From Pedomonas sp051304405 (lineage in GTDB: Bacteria > Pseudomonadota > Alphaproteobacteria > Sphingomonadales > Sphingomonadaceae), in NCBI RefSeq assembly GCF_051304405.1, contig NZ_JBPPGG010000007.1:43835-107834 (forward strand): a DNA stretch of 64,000 nucleotides, given 5' to 3'. The notes under the pieces were generated by a model. It worked only from the letters and a program-made list of their open reading frames with translations, made no database searches and was not told where the DNA came from. The stretch's first letter is position 1. Each line of letters begins with the position of its first letter. Both the position numbers and the translations under genes were made by a program. Shown here in pieces: positions 24,071-32,167 of this stretch.

Positions 24071-25270
24071 TCAGCCGAAGGGGGCGTCGATGGAAGGCGA
24101 AGGCTGGGTGAACCACTCGGCGCCGTTCTCGGTCACGTAGAAGTGGTCCTCGAGGCGGATGCCGAACTTGTCGGGGACGACGATCATGGGCTCGTTGGAG
24201 AAGCACATGCCGGGCGCGAGCGGGGTCTTGTCCCCGCGCACCAGGTAGGCCGGCTCATGGATCGACAGGCCGATGCCGTGGCCGGTGCGGTGGGGCAGGC
24301 CGGGCAGCTTGTAGTCGGGGCCGAGACCGCCCTTCTCCAGCACGGCGCGGGCGGCGTAGTCCACCGCCTCGCAGGGCACGCCCGGCCGGACCGCGTCGAA
24401 CGCGGCCTGCTGGGCTTCCCGCTCCAGCTCCCACATGGCGCGCTGCTCGGCGTTGGGCTCGCCGAACACGTAGGTGCGGGTGATGTCGCTGTGGTAGCCC
24501 TCGATGGTGCAGCCGGTGTCGATCAGCACCACATCGCCCTCGCGCAGGTAGGACTCGCCCGGCAGGCCGTGCGGGAAGGCGGTGGAGCGGCCGAACTGGG
24601 CGATGCAGAAGCTGTAGCCCGAGGCGCCCAGGGCGCGGTGCGCCTCGTCGATGAAGCGGCGCACTTCGGTTGCCGTGATGCCCTCGCGCAGGATGCGGGC
24701 GGTGCGGCGGTGCACTTCCAGCGTCATCGCCTTGGCCTGCTTCATCAGCGCCAGTTCGGCGGGCGACTTCTGCATGCGGCAGCCGTCGATGATGGCGGAG
24801 CCTTCCACCGCGTCGATGGAGGGGGCGGCCTTGCGGATGCGGTCGACGAACATCAGCGCCATGGCCGGGTCGAGCGCGAGGCGCTGCACGCCATGCTCGC
24901 GCAGGGCGCTGGCCACCAGCTCGCTCGGGCTTTCATGCTCTTCCCACAGGCGGATGTCGGCCTCGATGGCGAGTTCGGCTTCCAGGCTGCCCAGCTCGAA
25001 GTTCGGGCAGACGATGATCGGCTTGCCGCTGAGCGGCAGCAGCATCGCCACCAGCCGCTCGGTGGCGCCCCAGGTCACGCCCGCGAAGTAGCGCAGGCTC
25101 ATGCCCGCGTTGACCAGCAGGGCATCGACGCCGTTCTCGCGCATCAGGCGGCGCGCCTTCTCGATGCGGGCGAGGCGTTCGTCAACGGTGATCGCAGGGG
25201 CGCGATCCTGCCACGGCGTCAGGCTTGCCAGTTCGGCTGCGGCGGTGGAGCCGCCAATTCCGCGCGTCAT
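24071..25270 (-). CDS. M24 family Xaa-Pro peptidase (prolidase-like)
   Basis: Cytoplasmic two-metal peptidase of 399 residues, expected to release the residue before proline or hydroxyproline. The creatinase N-domain covers about residues 30-165 and the pita-bread catalytic domain 170-385. All five metal ligands are visible: Asp251 and Asp262 (IDTGCT...HSDITRT), His331 (GHGIGLS), Glu360 (SNEPM) and Glu374 (RLEDHF). No signal peptide. The start follows the stop of the upstream oxidoreductase by only 4 bases, with CAGGAAG as ribosome site, so the two are one transcription unit. Context (hydroxyproline epimerase, GH127, other peptidases) points to breakdown of imported Pro/Hyp-containing peptides. 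Confidence 0.92.
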   Translation of the reverse strand: MTRGIGGSTAAAELASLTPWQDRAPAITVDERLARIEKARRLMRENGVDALLVNAGMSLRYFAGVTWGATERLVAMLLPLSGKPIIVCPNFELGSLEAELAIEADIRLWEEHESPSELVASALREHGVQRLALDPAMALMFVDRIRKAAPSIDAVEGSAIIDGCRMQKSPAELALMKQAKAMTLEVHRRTARILREGITATEVRRFIDEAHRALGASGYSFCIAQFGRSTAFPHGLPGESYLREGDVVLIDTGCTIEGYHSDITRTYVFGEPNAEQRAMWELEREAQQAAFDAVRPGVPCEAVDYAARAVLEKGGLGPDYKLPGLPHRTGHGIGLSIHEPAYLVRGDKTPLAPGMCFSNEPMIVVPDKFGIRLEDHFYVTENGAEWFTQPSPSIDAPFG

Positions 25271-25274
25271 AATT

Positions 25275-26540
25275 TCACTTCCTGAAACGGTCGAGGGAGA
25301 AGGGGGAGATATTAACCACCGGAGTCTCGCCCGTGACAAGGGCGCCGATGGCCTCGCCCGTCACCGCCGCCAGCGTCAGGCCCAGGTGCTGGTGGCCGAA
25401 GGCGTAGTAGAGGCCGGGGAAGCTGTCGGCCCGGCCGATGGCGGGCAGGTAGTCGGGCAGGGTCGGCCGCGCGCCGGTCCACTCGGAGACGGGCTCGCCA
25501 AAGGAGAGGCCCAGCGCCCGCACATGCGCCTTCAGCCGCGCCCACTTGCGCGGGTCCGGCGGGCTCTTGAGTCGGCCGAACTCGACGAAGCTCGCGGCGC
25601 GCAGGCCGGAGCGGAAACGGGTGACGATCATCGAGCGGTCCTCGAACACCACCGGCGGCATTCCTTCGGGCCATTGGGTGTTCGGGGTCTGGATGTGGTA
25701 GCCGCGCTCGGCGATGATCGGCACCTTGAAGCCCAGCGGGGCCATCAGTTCGCCGGAGGCCGCGCCCGCGGCCACCACCACCGTCTCGGCCACCAGCGTC
25801 TCGTTGGTGTCCGTCACCACGGAAATCGTCTTGCTGCCCCGGCGCAGGAGCTTGACCGAACCCCGCACCCGGCGCCCGCCGAGGGCCTCGAAGTGCCGCT
25901 CCAGCGTCTCGGCCAGAACGCCGAGATCGGTGATCTGTCCGCTGCCCTCGAACCGAATCGCGCCGGCCGGGCGGAAGCCGATCACCCCGGTCAGCGACTC
26001 CATCTCCGCGTCGGTCACGTCGCGGCAGGAGGCGGTGCCGGTGTCGGCGCCCATCCACGCCGCGCGGCCCCGGGCGGCGGAGGCTTCGCTCTCCCACACG
26101 ATGTAGTGGCCGTCCTCCACCATCAGATGCCGGGACTCGGCCGCGCCGAGGAGGCGCCGCCAGGCGGGGATCGCCTCCGCCAGCACGGCGGAGAGGGCGG
26201 CCTTGCCCGCCCTGAAGCGGCTCGGGCGGGCGGCGGCCAGCAGCCGCAGCGAGAACGGCAGCCAGGCGGCGATGTCCCGCAGCGGCAGGCCGAGCGCGCC
26301 GCCCCGCCAGAACAGGCGGCGCGGGAAGCTCTTGACCGTCGCCATGGACGCCAGCGGCTCCACCTGCTCGACGGCTATGTGGCCCGCGTTGCCCCACGAC
26401 GCCGGCCGCTGCGGGCCGGCCGGATCAACGAGACTTGTCTGAACGCCTCGCGCCTGCAAATTGATGGCGCACGCGAGGCCAACGAGGCCGCCTCCAACCA
26501 CGATGGACGAACTTGTAGGGTGCATATTTTTTATTGGCAT
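25275..26540 (-). CDS. FAD-dependent D-amino-acid dehydrogenase, candidate D-hydroxyproline dehydrogenase
   Basis: DAO-family flavoprotein of 421 residues with an N-terminal FAD fold (VVGGGLVGLACAINLQARG), the SWGNAGHIA motif typical of DadA-like enzymes, and the C-terminal GLYYAFGHQHLGLTLAA. In hydroxyproline degraders such an enzyme oxidises cis-4-hydroxy-D-proline made by the epimerase. The gene is divergent from a hydroxyproline epimerase, which supports that role; D-proline or other D-amino acids remain possible. Starts at 26540 or at an ATG 5 codons later (26525) are both open, neither with a strong ribosome site. A GTATAC-type operator lies just upstream, and an M24 peptidase follows in the same unit. 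Confidence 0.88.
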   Translation of the reverse strand: MPIKNMHPTSSSIVVGGGLVGLACAINLQARGVQTSLVDPAGPQRPASWGNAGHIAVEQVEPLASMATVKSFPRRLFWRGGALGLPLRDIAAWLPFSLRLLAAARPSRFRAGKAALSAVLAEAIPAWRRLLGAAESRHLMVEDGHYIVWESEASAARGRAAWMGADTGTASCRDVTDAEMESLTGVIGFRPAGAIRFEGSGQITDLGVLAETLERHFEALGGRRVRGSVKLLRRGSKTISVVTDTNETLVAETVVVAAGAASGELMAPLGFKVPIIAERGYHIQTPNTQWPEGMPPVVFEDRSMIVTRFRSGLRAASFVEFGRLKSPPDPRKWARLKAHVRALGLSFGEPVSEWTGARPTLPDYLPAIGRADSFPGLYYAFGHQHLGLTLAAVTGEAIGALVTGETPVVNISPFSLDRFRK

Positions 26541-26563
26541 GGCCGGTTCGTATACCGTATATT
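26534..26563 (+). promoter_or_regulatory. Promoter of the hydroxyproline epimerase gene with operator over the -10
   Basis: TTGGCA at 26534-26539, 18 bases, then TATATT at 26558-26563. The 13-mer GTATACCGTATAT (26550-26562) overlaps the -10, where a repressor would block transcription in both directions. It matches the GTATACNNNATAC sites found at four other places in this region except for the last base. Confidence 0.6.
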
Positions 26564-26666
26564 ATCCCCCTGTTCAATGGAGGAAGCCGTAAACTCCGAA
26601 GTGATGAAGTAGACCCCTGTCTATGGCGCCATCACCATTTCTGACGGCAAGGTAAGGCAGAACTTT

Positions 26667-27665
26667 ATGCGTCATACATTCTTCTGCATTGACGGCCATA
26701 CAGCCGGCAATCCGGTTCGGCTTGTGGTCGGCGGGGCTCCGTTGCTCAAGGGCTCGACCATGGCCGAGCGCCGCCAGGATTTCCTGGCCCGCTTCGACTG
26801 GATTCGCACCGGTCTCTGCTTCGAGCCGCGCGGGCATGACATGATGTCCGGCGGTTTTCTGTATCCGCCCACCCGCGAGGATACGGATTGCGGCATCCTT
26901 TTCATTGAAACCAGCGGCAGCCTGCCCATGTGCGGCCACGGCACCATCGGCATGGTGACCTTCGGCCTGGAGCACGGCCTCATCACGCCGCGCACCCCCG
27001 GCAAGCTGCGCATCGAGGTGCCGGCGGGCATCATCGAGATCGAGTACAAGACCGAAGGCCAGAAGGTCGCCTCGGTCAAGATTCGCAACGTCCCGGCCTA
27101 TCTGGCCAAGCGCGGCATCGAGATCGACGTGCCGGGCTTCGGCCCCCTCTCCATCGACGTGTCCTACGGCGGCAACTACTACGCCATCATCGAGCCGCAG
27201 GGCCCCTACACCGGCCTTGATGATCTGGGCGCCTCGCGCATCGTCGAGCTGAGCCGCGTCATCCGCCAGATGGTGCGGGAGGTCTACGAGCCGGTGCATC
27301 CGCTGGAGCCCACCATTCGCGGCGTCAGCCACGTGCTGTGGGCGGACAAGCCCAAGGCCGAGGACGCGGACGGCCGCAACGCCGTGTTCTACGGCGAGCG
27401 CGCCATCGATCGCAGCCCCTGCGGCACCGGCACTTCGGCGCGTCTGGCGCACCTGCACGCCACCGGCCGCCTGAAGGTGGGCGATTCCTTTGTCCACGAG
27501 AGCTACATCTGCAGCCGGTTCATCGGCCGTGTGGAAGGCGAGACCATGCTGGGCGACCAGCCCGCCATCATCCCCTCGATCGAGGGCTCGGCCATCGCCA
27601 CCGGCTACAACACCATCTGGATCGACCGGGCAGACAAGTTCTGGGCCGGCTTCTCGGTGGTCTGA
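26667..27665 (+). CDS. 4-hydroxyproline 2-epimerase (proline racemase family)
   Basis: Proline-racemase-fold enzyme of 332 residues that interconverts trans-4-hydroxy-L-proline and cis-4-hydroxy-D-proline. Both catalytic thiols are present: Cys89 in MCGHGT and Cys252 in SPCGTGTSA. This separates it from trans-3-hydroxyproline dehydratases, which carry Thr at the second position. The IDGHTAGNPVRLV start is typical. A true proline racemase is a less likely alternative. It is divergent from the D-amino-acid dehydrogenase, which would act on its product, with a shared operator between them. Confidence 0.92.
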   Translation: MRHTFFCIDGHTAGNPVRLVVGGAPLLKGSTMAERRQDFLARFDWIRTGLCFEPRGHDMMSGGFLYPPTREDTDCGILFIETSGSLPMCGHGTIGMVTFGLEHGLITPRTPGKLRIEVPAGIIEIEYKTEGQKVASVKIRNVPAYLAKRGIEIDVPGFGPLSIDVSYGGNYYAIIEPQGPYTGLDDLGASRIVELSRVIRQMVREVYEPVHPLEPTIRGVSHVLWADKPKAEDADGRNAVFYGERAIDRSPCGTGTSARLAHLHATGRLKVGDSFVHESYICSRFIGRVEGETMLGDQPAIIPSIEGSAIATGYNTIWIDRADKFWAGFSVV

Positions 27666-28072
27666 GGAACGTTGATGCCCTTGTCCCTCGGCCTTTCCTT
27701 CCCCTTCGCCGGCAACCGGGTTGCCGGGCAGATCGCTCGGACGGCGGCGCCGGACGGGCAGGGGAAGGAGGCCGATGTGCTGTTGACGGCCCGTGGCGAC
27801 ATCGCCCGGGCCGTTGCTTTTGCCCGGGGGCGGCCCCCCCGTCAGCAGATTGGCGCGCGCGAGCGCGAGTCGGGCAGGAAACAGGGCCTGTGCCCGCGGC
27901 GCGATCCCGACGGGCGCGCCCTCCGGCCTGCCCGGATTGCTGCTGTTAGTAATTTTCGCATAGCGATTGGCGGAACGCCGTCTAGAAGCTATGGTCCGCG
28001 TGTTCGGGCACGGGTTATCCGTGCCGACTTCACGAATAACAGAAACAAATACCAGAAACCGGTGTAACGCCT
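27666..28072. other. Intergenic region before the GntR regulator, with a perfect inverted repeat
   Basis: About 400 bases. A plus-strand frame of 131 codons spans most of it but has no ribosome site, a random-looking Arg/Pro-rich product and no family I recognise, so I do not call it. AT-rich DNA near 27945-27975 may hold the gntR promoter. The perfect repeat GGCACGG-GTTAT-CCGTGCC lies at 28007-28025. Confidence 0.6.
28007..28025. repeat. Perfect inverted repeat upstream of the GntR gene
   Basis: Seven-base arms GGCACGG and CCGTGCC around GTTAT, ending 47 bases before the GntR ATG. It could be an operator for another regulator, or a leader hairpin. It does not resemble the GTATAC sites. Confidence 0.5.
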
Positions 28073-28726
28073 ATGAGCAGCCTCGTCGTTCGGAACCTTT
28101 CTGACCAGCTCGTTGAACTCGTTCGCGACCGTATCTTGTCCGGGCAGGTTCCGGTTGACAGGGCCATACGGCAGGATGCGCTGGCGGCGGAGCTGGGGGT
28201 CAGCAAGATTCCGCTGCGCGAGGCGCTGGCCCGGCTGGAGCAGGAAGGGCTGCTGCGCTCCCAGGCCAACCGGGGGTTCTTCGTCCGCCCGCTCAGCACC
28301 GCCGAGGCGGAGGAAGTCTACGCCCTGCGCCTCAAGCTGGAGCCGGAGGCCGTCGCGGCCGCCGCCGAAAAGGCCAGCGAGGAGGAGCGGCAGTTCGCCA
28401 AGGACACGCTGGAGACCCTCTACCGCGTCACCGACGAGAAGGGCTCGGGCGTGGGTGCCTTCAACCGCGCCTTCCACCTGGCGCTCATCCGCCCGTCGGG
28501 ATTGCGGGTGACCAGCCGGTTCCTCGAGCGGTTGCACGTTCTCTCCGATCGCTACGTTCGCAAGCATCTGGAACCGCTGGGCCGCGATGAACGCGCCAAT
28601 GAAGAACATGCCCGTCTTCTGGAGACATGGCTGGCCCGTGATGGTAAGGCAGTTGAGGAGCTGATGCGCAAACACATCAGCCAGACTCTGGAGGACCTGC
28701 GCAAGCAGCTGCCTCCTGAATCGTAA
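28073..28726 (+). CDS. GntR family transcriptional regulator, FCD type
   Basis: DNA-binding regulator of 217 residues. The N-terminal winged helix (about 5-70) has the GntR pattern: LVRDRILSGQ, RQDALAAELGVSKIPLREALARLEQEGLL. The C-terminal helical FCD ligand-binding domain (about 80-205) carries the metal-site histidines in FNRAFHLALI, EEHARLL and MRKHISQT. FCD regulators usually bind small carboxylates or amino-acid derivatives and palindromes of the GTATAC type. It sits between the hydroxyproline enzymes and the permease, so it is the best candidate to control the GTATACNNNATAC sites. Confidence 0.92.
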   Translation: MSSLVVRNLSDQLVELVRDRILSGQVPVDRAIRQDALAAELGVSKIPLREALARLEQEGLLRSQANRGFFVRPLSTAEAEEVYALRLKLEPEAVAAAAEKASEEERQFAKDTLETLYRVTDEKGSGVGAFNRAFHLALIRPSGLRVTSRFLERLHVLSDRYVRKHLEPLGRDERANEEHARLLETWLARDGKAVEELMRKHISQTLEDLRKQLPPES

Positions 28727-28787
28727 AAACACGGCCGGCACCGGCCGGCTGTGTGTAAAAGCGTATATAACAAGGGGACCGAGGACT

Positions 28788-30227
28788 GTGGGTATCAATC
28801 TGTGGGGGCCGCTCAAGCCCATTGAAACGGCGGGTGCGCCAGGGCACGGGCAATCTCTCAAGAAAACGCTCAGCTGGCCGCACCTGATCGCCTTGGGCAT
28901 CGGGGCGATTGTCGGTACGGGTATTTACACTCTGACCGGTGTCGGCGCTGACCGCGCCGGTCCGGCGGTGCTGCTGGCCTTTGCCATTGCGGGTGCGGTG
29001 TGCGCCTGCGCCGCTCTGGCCTATGCGGAAATGGCGACGCTGATCCCGACGGCGGGCAGCGCTTACACCTACACCTACTCGGTGATCGGCGAGGCCGTTG
29101 CCTGGGTCGTGGGGTGGAGCCTTATTCTGGAATATTCGCTGGCGTGCAGCACGGTGGCCGTCGGCTGGGCGGCCTATCTGGTTGGCTGGCTCGAGAGCAT
29201 CGGCCTTCATCTGCCGCCGCTCCTTCTGGCCGGACCCCACGGGGGCGGCATCATCAACCTGCCGGCGGTGCTGGTGGCTCTGTCCATTGCCGGCCTCCTG
29301 ATGGCGGGCACGCGCGAGAGCGCCACGTTCAACATCATTCTCGTCATCATCAAGATCAGCGCGCTGGCGGCTTTCGTGTTCATGGCCCTGCCGGCCTTCA
29401 ACGGCGCGAACATGACGCCGTTCATGCCCTACGGCTTCGGCAGCGTCGCCGATGAGGGCGGCGTTACCCGCGGCGTCATGGCGGCGGCCGCGATCGTGTT
29501 CTTCGCCTTCTACGGCTTCGACGCCGTGGCGACCTCGGCCGAGGAAGCCAAGAACCCGGGCCGCGACCTGACCATCGGCATCGTCGGCTCCATGGCGGCC
29601 TGCGTGCTCATCTACATGCTCGTGGCCCTGTCGGCCATTGGCGCGGTTCACTACACCGAGGTGGCCAAGTCGTCCGAGCCGCTGGCCTACGTGCTGCGCA
29701 CGCTGAACCATCCGTTTGCGGCGTGGGCGGTCGGCATCGCGGCGCTCATCGCGCTGCCGTCGGTCATTCTCGTGATGATGTACGGCCAGAGCCGCATCTT
29801 CTTCGTGATGGCGCGCGACGGCCTGCTGCCGCGCAAGCTCAGCGAGGTGTCGCCGCGCACCGGCTCGCCGCTGCTCATCACCGCCATCACCGGCGTGTTC
29901 GTGGCGGCCGTTGCCGGCTTCTTCCGCCTGGACGAGATCGCCGAGCTGGCCAACGCCGGCACGCTCATCGCCTTCATCGCGGTGGCGGCGAGCATGATGG
30001 TCCTGCGCGTGAAGCGCCCGGATCTGCAGCGGGTGTTCAAGTGCCCGCTGCCGTTCGTGGTGGGCACGCTGGCCATTGTCGGCTGCCTCTACCTGCTGCT
30101 CAGCCTGCCGGACAAGACGCTGATCCGCTTCGTGGGCTGGAACGTGCTCGGTGTGCTGGTCTACCTGGCTTACGGGCGCACCCGCAGCGTGGTGAAGCGG
30201 CAGGCGGCTGCGGCTGCTGCCGAATAA
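28788..30227 (+). CDS. APC family amino acid permease (CAT-like)
   Basis: Membrane transporter of 479 residues with about 12 helices. The first helix has the APC ligand-binding break (IGAIVGTGIYTLTG), followed by ALAYAEMATLIPTAGSAYTYTYSVIGE and the FYGFDAVATSAEEAKNP motif of cationic/neutral amino-acid transporters. It likely brings hydroxyproline, proline or short products into the cytoplasm. The start is GTG at 28788 with GGGGACCGAGG upstream. It follows gntR by 61 bases, so the two may be co-transcribed; a GC hairpin (about 28730-28754) without a T run lies between. A terminator follows. Confidence 0.9.
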   Translation: MGINLWGPLKPIETAGAPGHGQSLKKTLSWPHLIALGIGAIVGTGIYTLTGVGADRAGPAVLLAFAIAGAVCACAALAYAEMATLIPTAGSAYTYTYSVIGEAVAWVVGWSLILEYSLACSTVAVGWAAYLVGWLESIGLHLPPLLLAGPHGGGIINLPAVLVALSIAGLLMAGTRESATFNIILVIIKISALAAFVFMALPAFNGANMTPFMPYGFGSVADEGGVTRGVMAAAAIVFFAFYGFDAVATSAEEAKNPGRDLTIGIVGSMAACVLIYMLVALSAIGAVHYTEVAKSSEPLAYVLRTLNHPFAAWAVGIAALIALPSVILVMMYGQSRIFFVMARDGLLPRKLSEVSPRTGSPLLITAITGVFVAAVAGFFRLDEIAELANAGTLIAFIAVAASMMVLRVKRPDLQRVFKCPLPFVVGTLAIVGCLYLLLSLPDKTLIRFVGWNVLGVLVYLAYGRTRSVVKRQAAAAAAE

Positions 30228-30250
30228 CCACCGGCATCACGCAAGACAGG

Positions 30251-30286
30251 GAAGGGCGGTCACACCGGTGGCCGCCCTTCTTCTTT
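30251..30286 (+). terminator. Terminator of the permease gene
   Basis: Stem GAAGGGCGGTCAC / GTGGCCGCCCTTC (one wobble pair), loop ACCG, followed by TTCTTT. Its core is repeated in inverted orientation at 30358-30388. Confidence 0.9.
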
Positions 30287-30357
30287 GCGGGCGCAAGAGG
30301 GGGCGCAGGCATGGAGGGGCCGGAGCAGCGCCCCCGGCCTCCAGCGCCGCCCGCATG

Positions 30358-30388
30358 AAAAAGGGGCGGCCACCGGTGTGACCGCCCC
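30358..30388 (-). terminator. Terminator of the amidohydrolase gene, inverted copy of the neighbouring one
   Basis: Stem GGGGCGGCCAC / GTGACCGCCCC with loop CGGT (30363-30388), with five A residues on its left that read as a T run on the minus strand. It shares the core GGCGGTCACACCGGTGGCCG with the plus-strand terminator 80 bases away. Confidence 0.88.
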
Positions 30389-30414
30389 AGGGGCGTTGAT
30401 CTGCGGCGCCGTGA

Positions 30415-32064
30415 TCAGCGGGACGTGTCGACCGCCTCGATCACCATCGGGCCGGCGGGGATGTTCCGCTCGGCCTTCTGCCGCGCCACCATCTCGCGCA
30501 CTTCGGCGCGCAGCTTGCGGGCGTCGTAGATGATGCCGTCCTTCACGGTGTAGGCGATGCCGCCCACGCGCTCCACCTGGCCGGTTTCGTCATTCAGCCG
30601 GATGGTGCCGGTGCCGAACAGCAGCTTCATGTTGGCGAGCGGATTGCCTTTTACGATGACCAGATCGGCCTTGCGTCCGGCGCGGATGGTGCCCAGCTCG
30701 TGCTCGCGCCCCAGCGCCTTGGCGCCGGCCTGGGTGGCGGCGTGGATCACCTCCAGCGGGCTGAAGCCCGCCTCGCGCAGCAGCTCCATCTCCTGGATGT
30801 AGCCGAAGCCGTAGAGGTTGTAGATGTAGCCGCTGTCGCTGCCCACTGTCACCAGACCGCCGCGGTTCTTGTACTCGTTCACGAAGGTCATCCACAGGCG
30901 GTAGTTTTCCTTCCACGCCATCTCCATTTCGGTGGTCCAGTCGAACCAGTAGGAGCCGTGGTTCACCCGGCTCGGGCGATACCAGTCCCACAGGCTCGGC
31001 ATGGTGTATTCCTCATGCCAGGCGGCGCGGCTCATGCGCATGAAGTCGCGGCTGGTGAGGTAGGCGGTGAAGGTGGGGCTCAGCACGAACTTCCGCTCCA
31101 GCAGCTCGTCCATCACCTTGTTCCACTTCTCGGAACCGGGCTTGGCCGCCTGCTGCCACAGACGGCCGGCTTCATGGAAGCGCATCTGCTCGTCCGTGTT
31201 GTTGAAGTCGTTCGGGAAGGCCTGGATCCGCCTGTCGGTGAACATGGCCTCCGGCAGGCCGTACCAGTGCTCCATGGAATCGAGCCCGTGGGCCGAGGTC
31301 TGCAGCACATTGGCGTAGGCCACCATCTGCTGGGCGTGGTGCATGGTGGTCTTGAGGCCGAGTTTCTCCGCCTCGTCGAGGGCGGCGTACAGCACGTCCT
31401 CGGGGATGCCGCCGATGAACTTGATGCCGTCCGCGCCCCGGCGCTTCGCCTCGCGGATCGCGAAGCGGGCGGTTTCGGGATCGTTCACCGGCTTGTCGAG
31501 AATCCGCCCGAAGAACGGGTAGATGTCGATGCGCGGGCCGACGATCTCGTTGCGGGCGAGGCGCTGCTTGATGCTCGCCAGCCATTCGATGGGGCGCGCG
31601 CTGCCGAGATCCCGGGCGGTGGTGACGCCGTGGCTCAGCCACAGCTTCAGGACGTAGTCCGAGGGCACCTTCTGCCCGTCCGCCAGGCTGTGCAGGTGGA
31701 CGTGGGTGTCAACGAAGCCCGGCAGCACGTAGTGGCCGGTCAGGTCCATCTCGTAGTCGCCCTTGGGCGGGCGGGCGGCCTCGTTGATGGCGCCCGGCGC
31801 ACCGATGGGGCGGATTTCCGCGATCTTGTCACCGGAGATGACGATGTCCACCGGGCCCTGGGCCGGCGCGCCCGTGCCGTCTACGTAGGTGACGTTGCGC
31901 AGCACGATGCGCTGGTAGGGGCCGACGCCCCGTTCGCCGCGCGGCGGAATGGGATCATCCACCGGCCCCGTGGTCTCCGGCGCGGCGACTGTCATGCCGG
32001 CCGTCGCCGCGGCCATGCCGATGCCGAGCATCGAGCGCAGCAGCATGTCTTTGATCTTTGTCAT
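30415..32064 (-). CDS. Exported COG1228 amidohydrolase, candidate prolidase
   Basis: Secreted metal-dependent amidohydrolase of 549 residues. A signal peptide (about 1-28, ending TVAA/P) is followed by the composite domain (RNVTYVDGTG, ISGDKIAEI) and the barrel with HVHLH metal ligands (near residue 123), the Lys in DGIKFIGG, TMHHAQQ, and the Asp in TVGSDSG; RAGRKADLVIVKGNPL closes the fold. COG1228 includes imidazolonepropionases and characterised prolidases that cleave dipeptides ending in proline; the context favours peptide cleavage. GGGAGGAG lies before the ATG at 32064. It is downstream of a TonB receptor on the same strand with a hairpin between them. Confidence 0.88.
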   Translation of the reverse strand: MTKIKDMLLRSMLGIGMAAATAGMTVAAPETTGPVDDPIPPRGERGVGPYQRIVLRNVTYVDGTGAPAQGPVDIVISGDKIAEIRPIGAPGAINEAARPPKGDYEMDLTGHYVLPGFVDTHVHLHSLADGQKVPSDYVLKLWLSHGVTTARDLGSARPIEWLASIKQRLARNEIVGPRIDIYPFFGRILDKPVNDPETARFAIREAKRRGADGIKFIGGIPEDVLYAALDEAEKLGLKTTMHHAQQMVAYANVLQTSAHGLDSMEHWYGLPEAMFTDRRIQAFPNDFNNTDEQMRFHEAGRLWQQAAKPGSEKWNKVMDELLERKFVLSPTFTAYLTSRDFMRMSRAAWHEEYTMPSLWDWYRPSRVNHGSYWFDWTTEMEMAWKENYRLWMTFVNEYKNRGGLVTVGSDSGYIYNLYGFGYIQEMELLREAGFSPLEVIHAATQAGAKALGREHELGTIRAGRKADLVIVKGNPLANMKLLFGTGTIRLNDETGQVERVGGIAYTVKDGIIYDARKLRAEVREMVARQKAERNIPAGPMVIEAVDTSR

Positions 32065-32090
32065 TGGTGTGTGGTCTCCTCCCTGGGCTG

Positions 32091-32129
32091 AAAGAAAAAG
32101 CGCCGCTGGACGGAAAGCCCAGCGACGCT
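32091..32129 (-). terminator. Terminator or attenuator between the TonB receptor and amidohydrolase genes
   Basis: Stem AGCGCCGCTGG / CCAGCGACGCT (one mismatch) followed on the minus strand by TTTTTCTTT. It lies in the 103-base gap between two same-strand genes, so it may reduce read-through and set receptor expression above enzyme expression. Confidence 0.75.
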
Positions 32130-32167
32130 CAGTTGTGCGGAACCGAAAATCGTTGTCCCTGTTCTTC

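Noticed and set aside
27672..28067. Open frame of 131 codons in the gap before gntR
   Set aside because: No ribosome site, low-complexity Arg/Gly/Pro product and no recognisable motif.
28730..28754. GC hairpin between gntR and the permease gene as a terminator
   Set aside because: There is no T run after the stem, so I treat the two genes as possibly co-transcribed.
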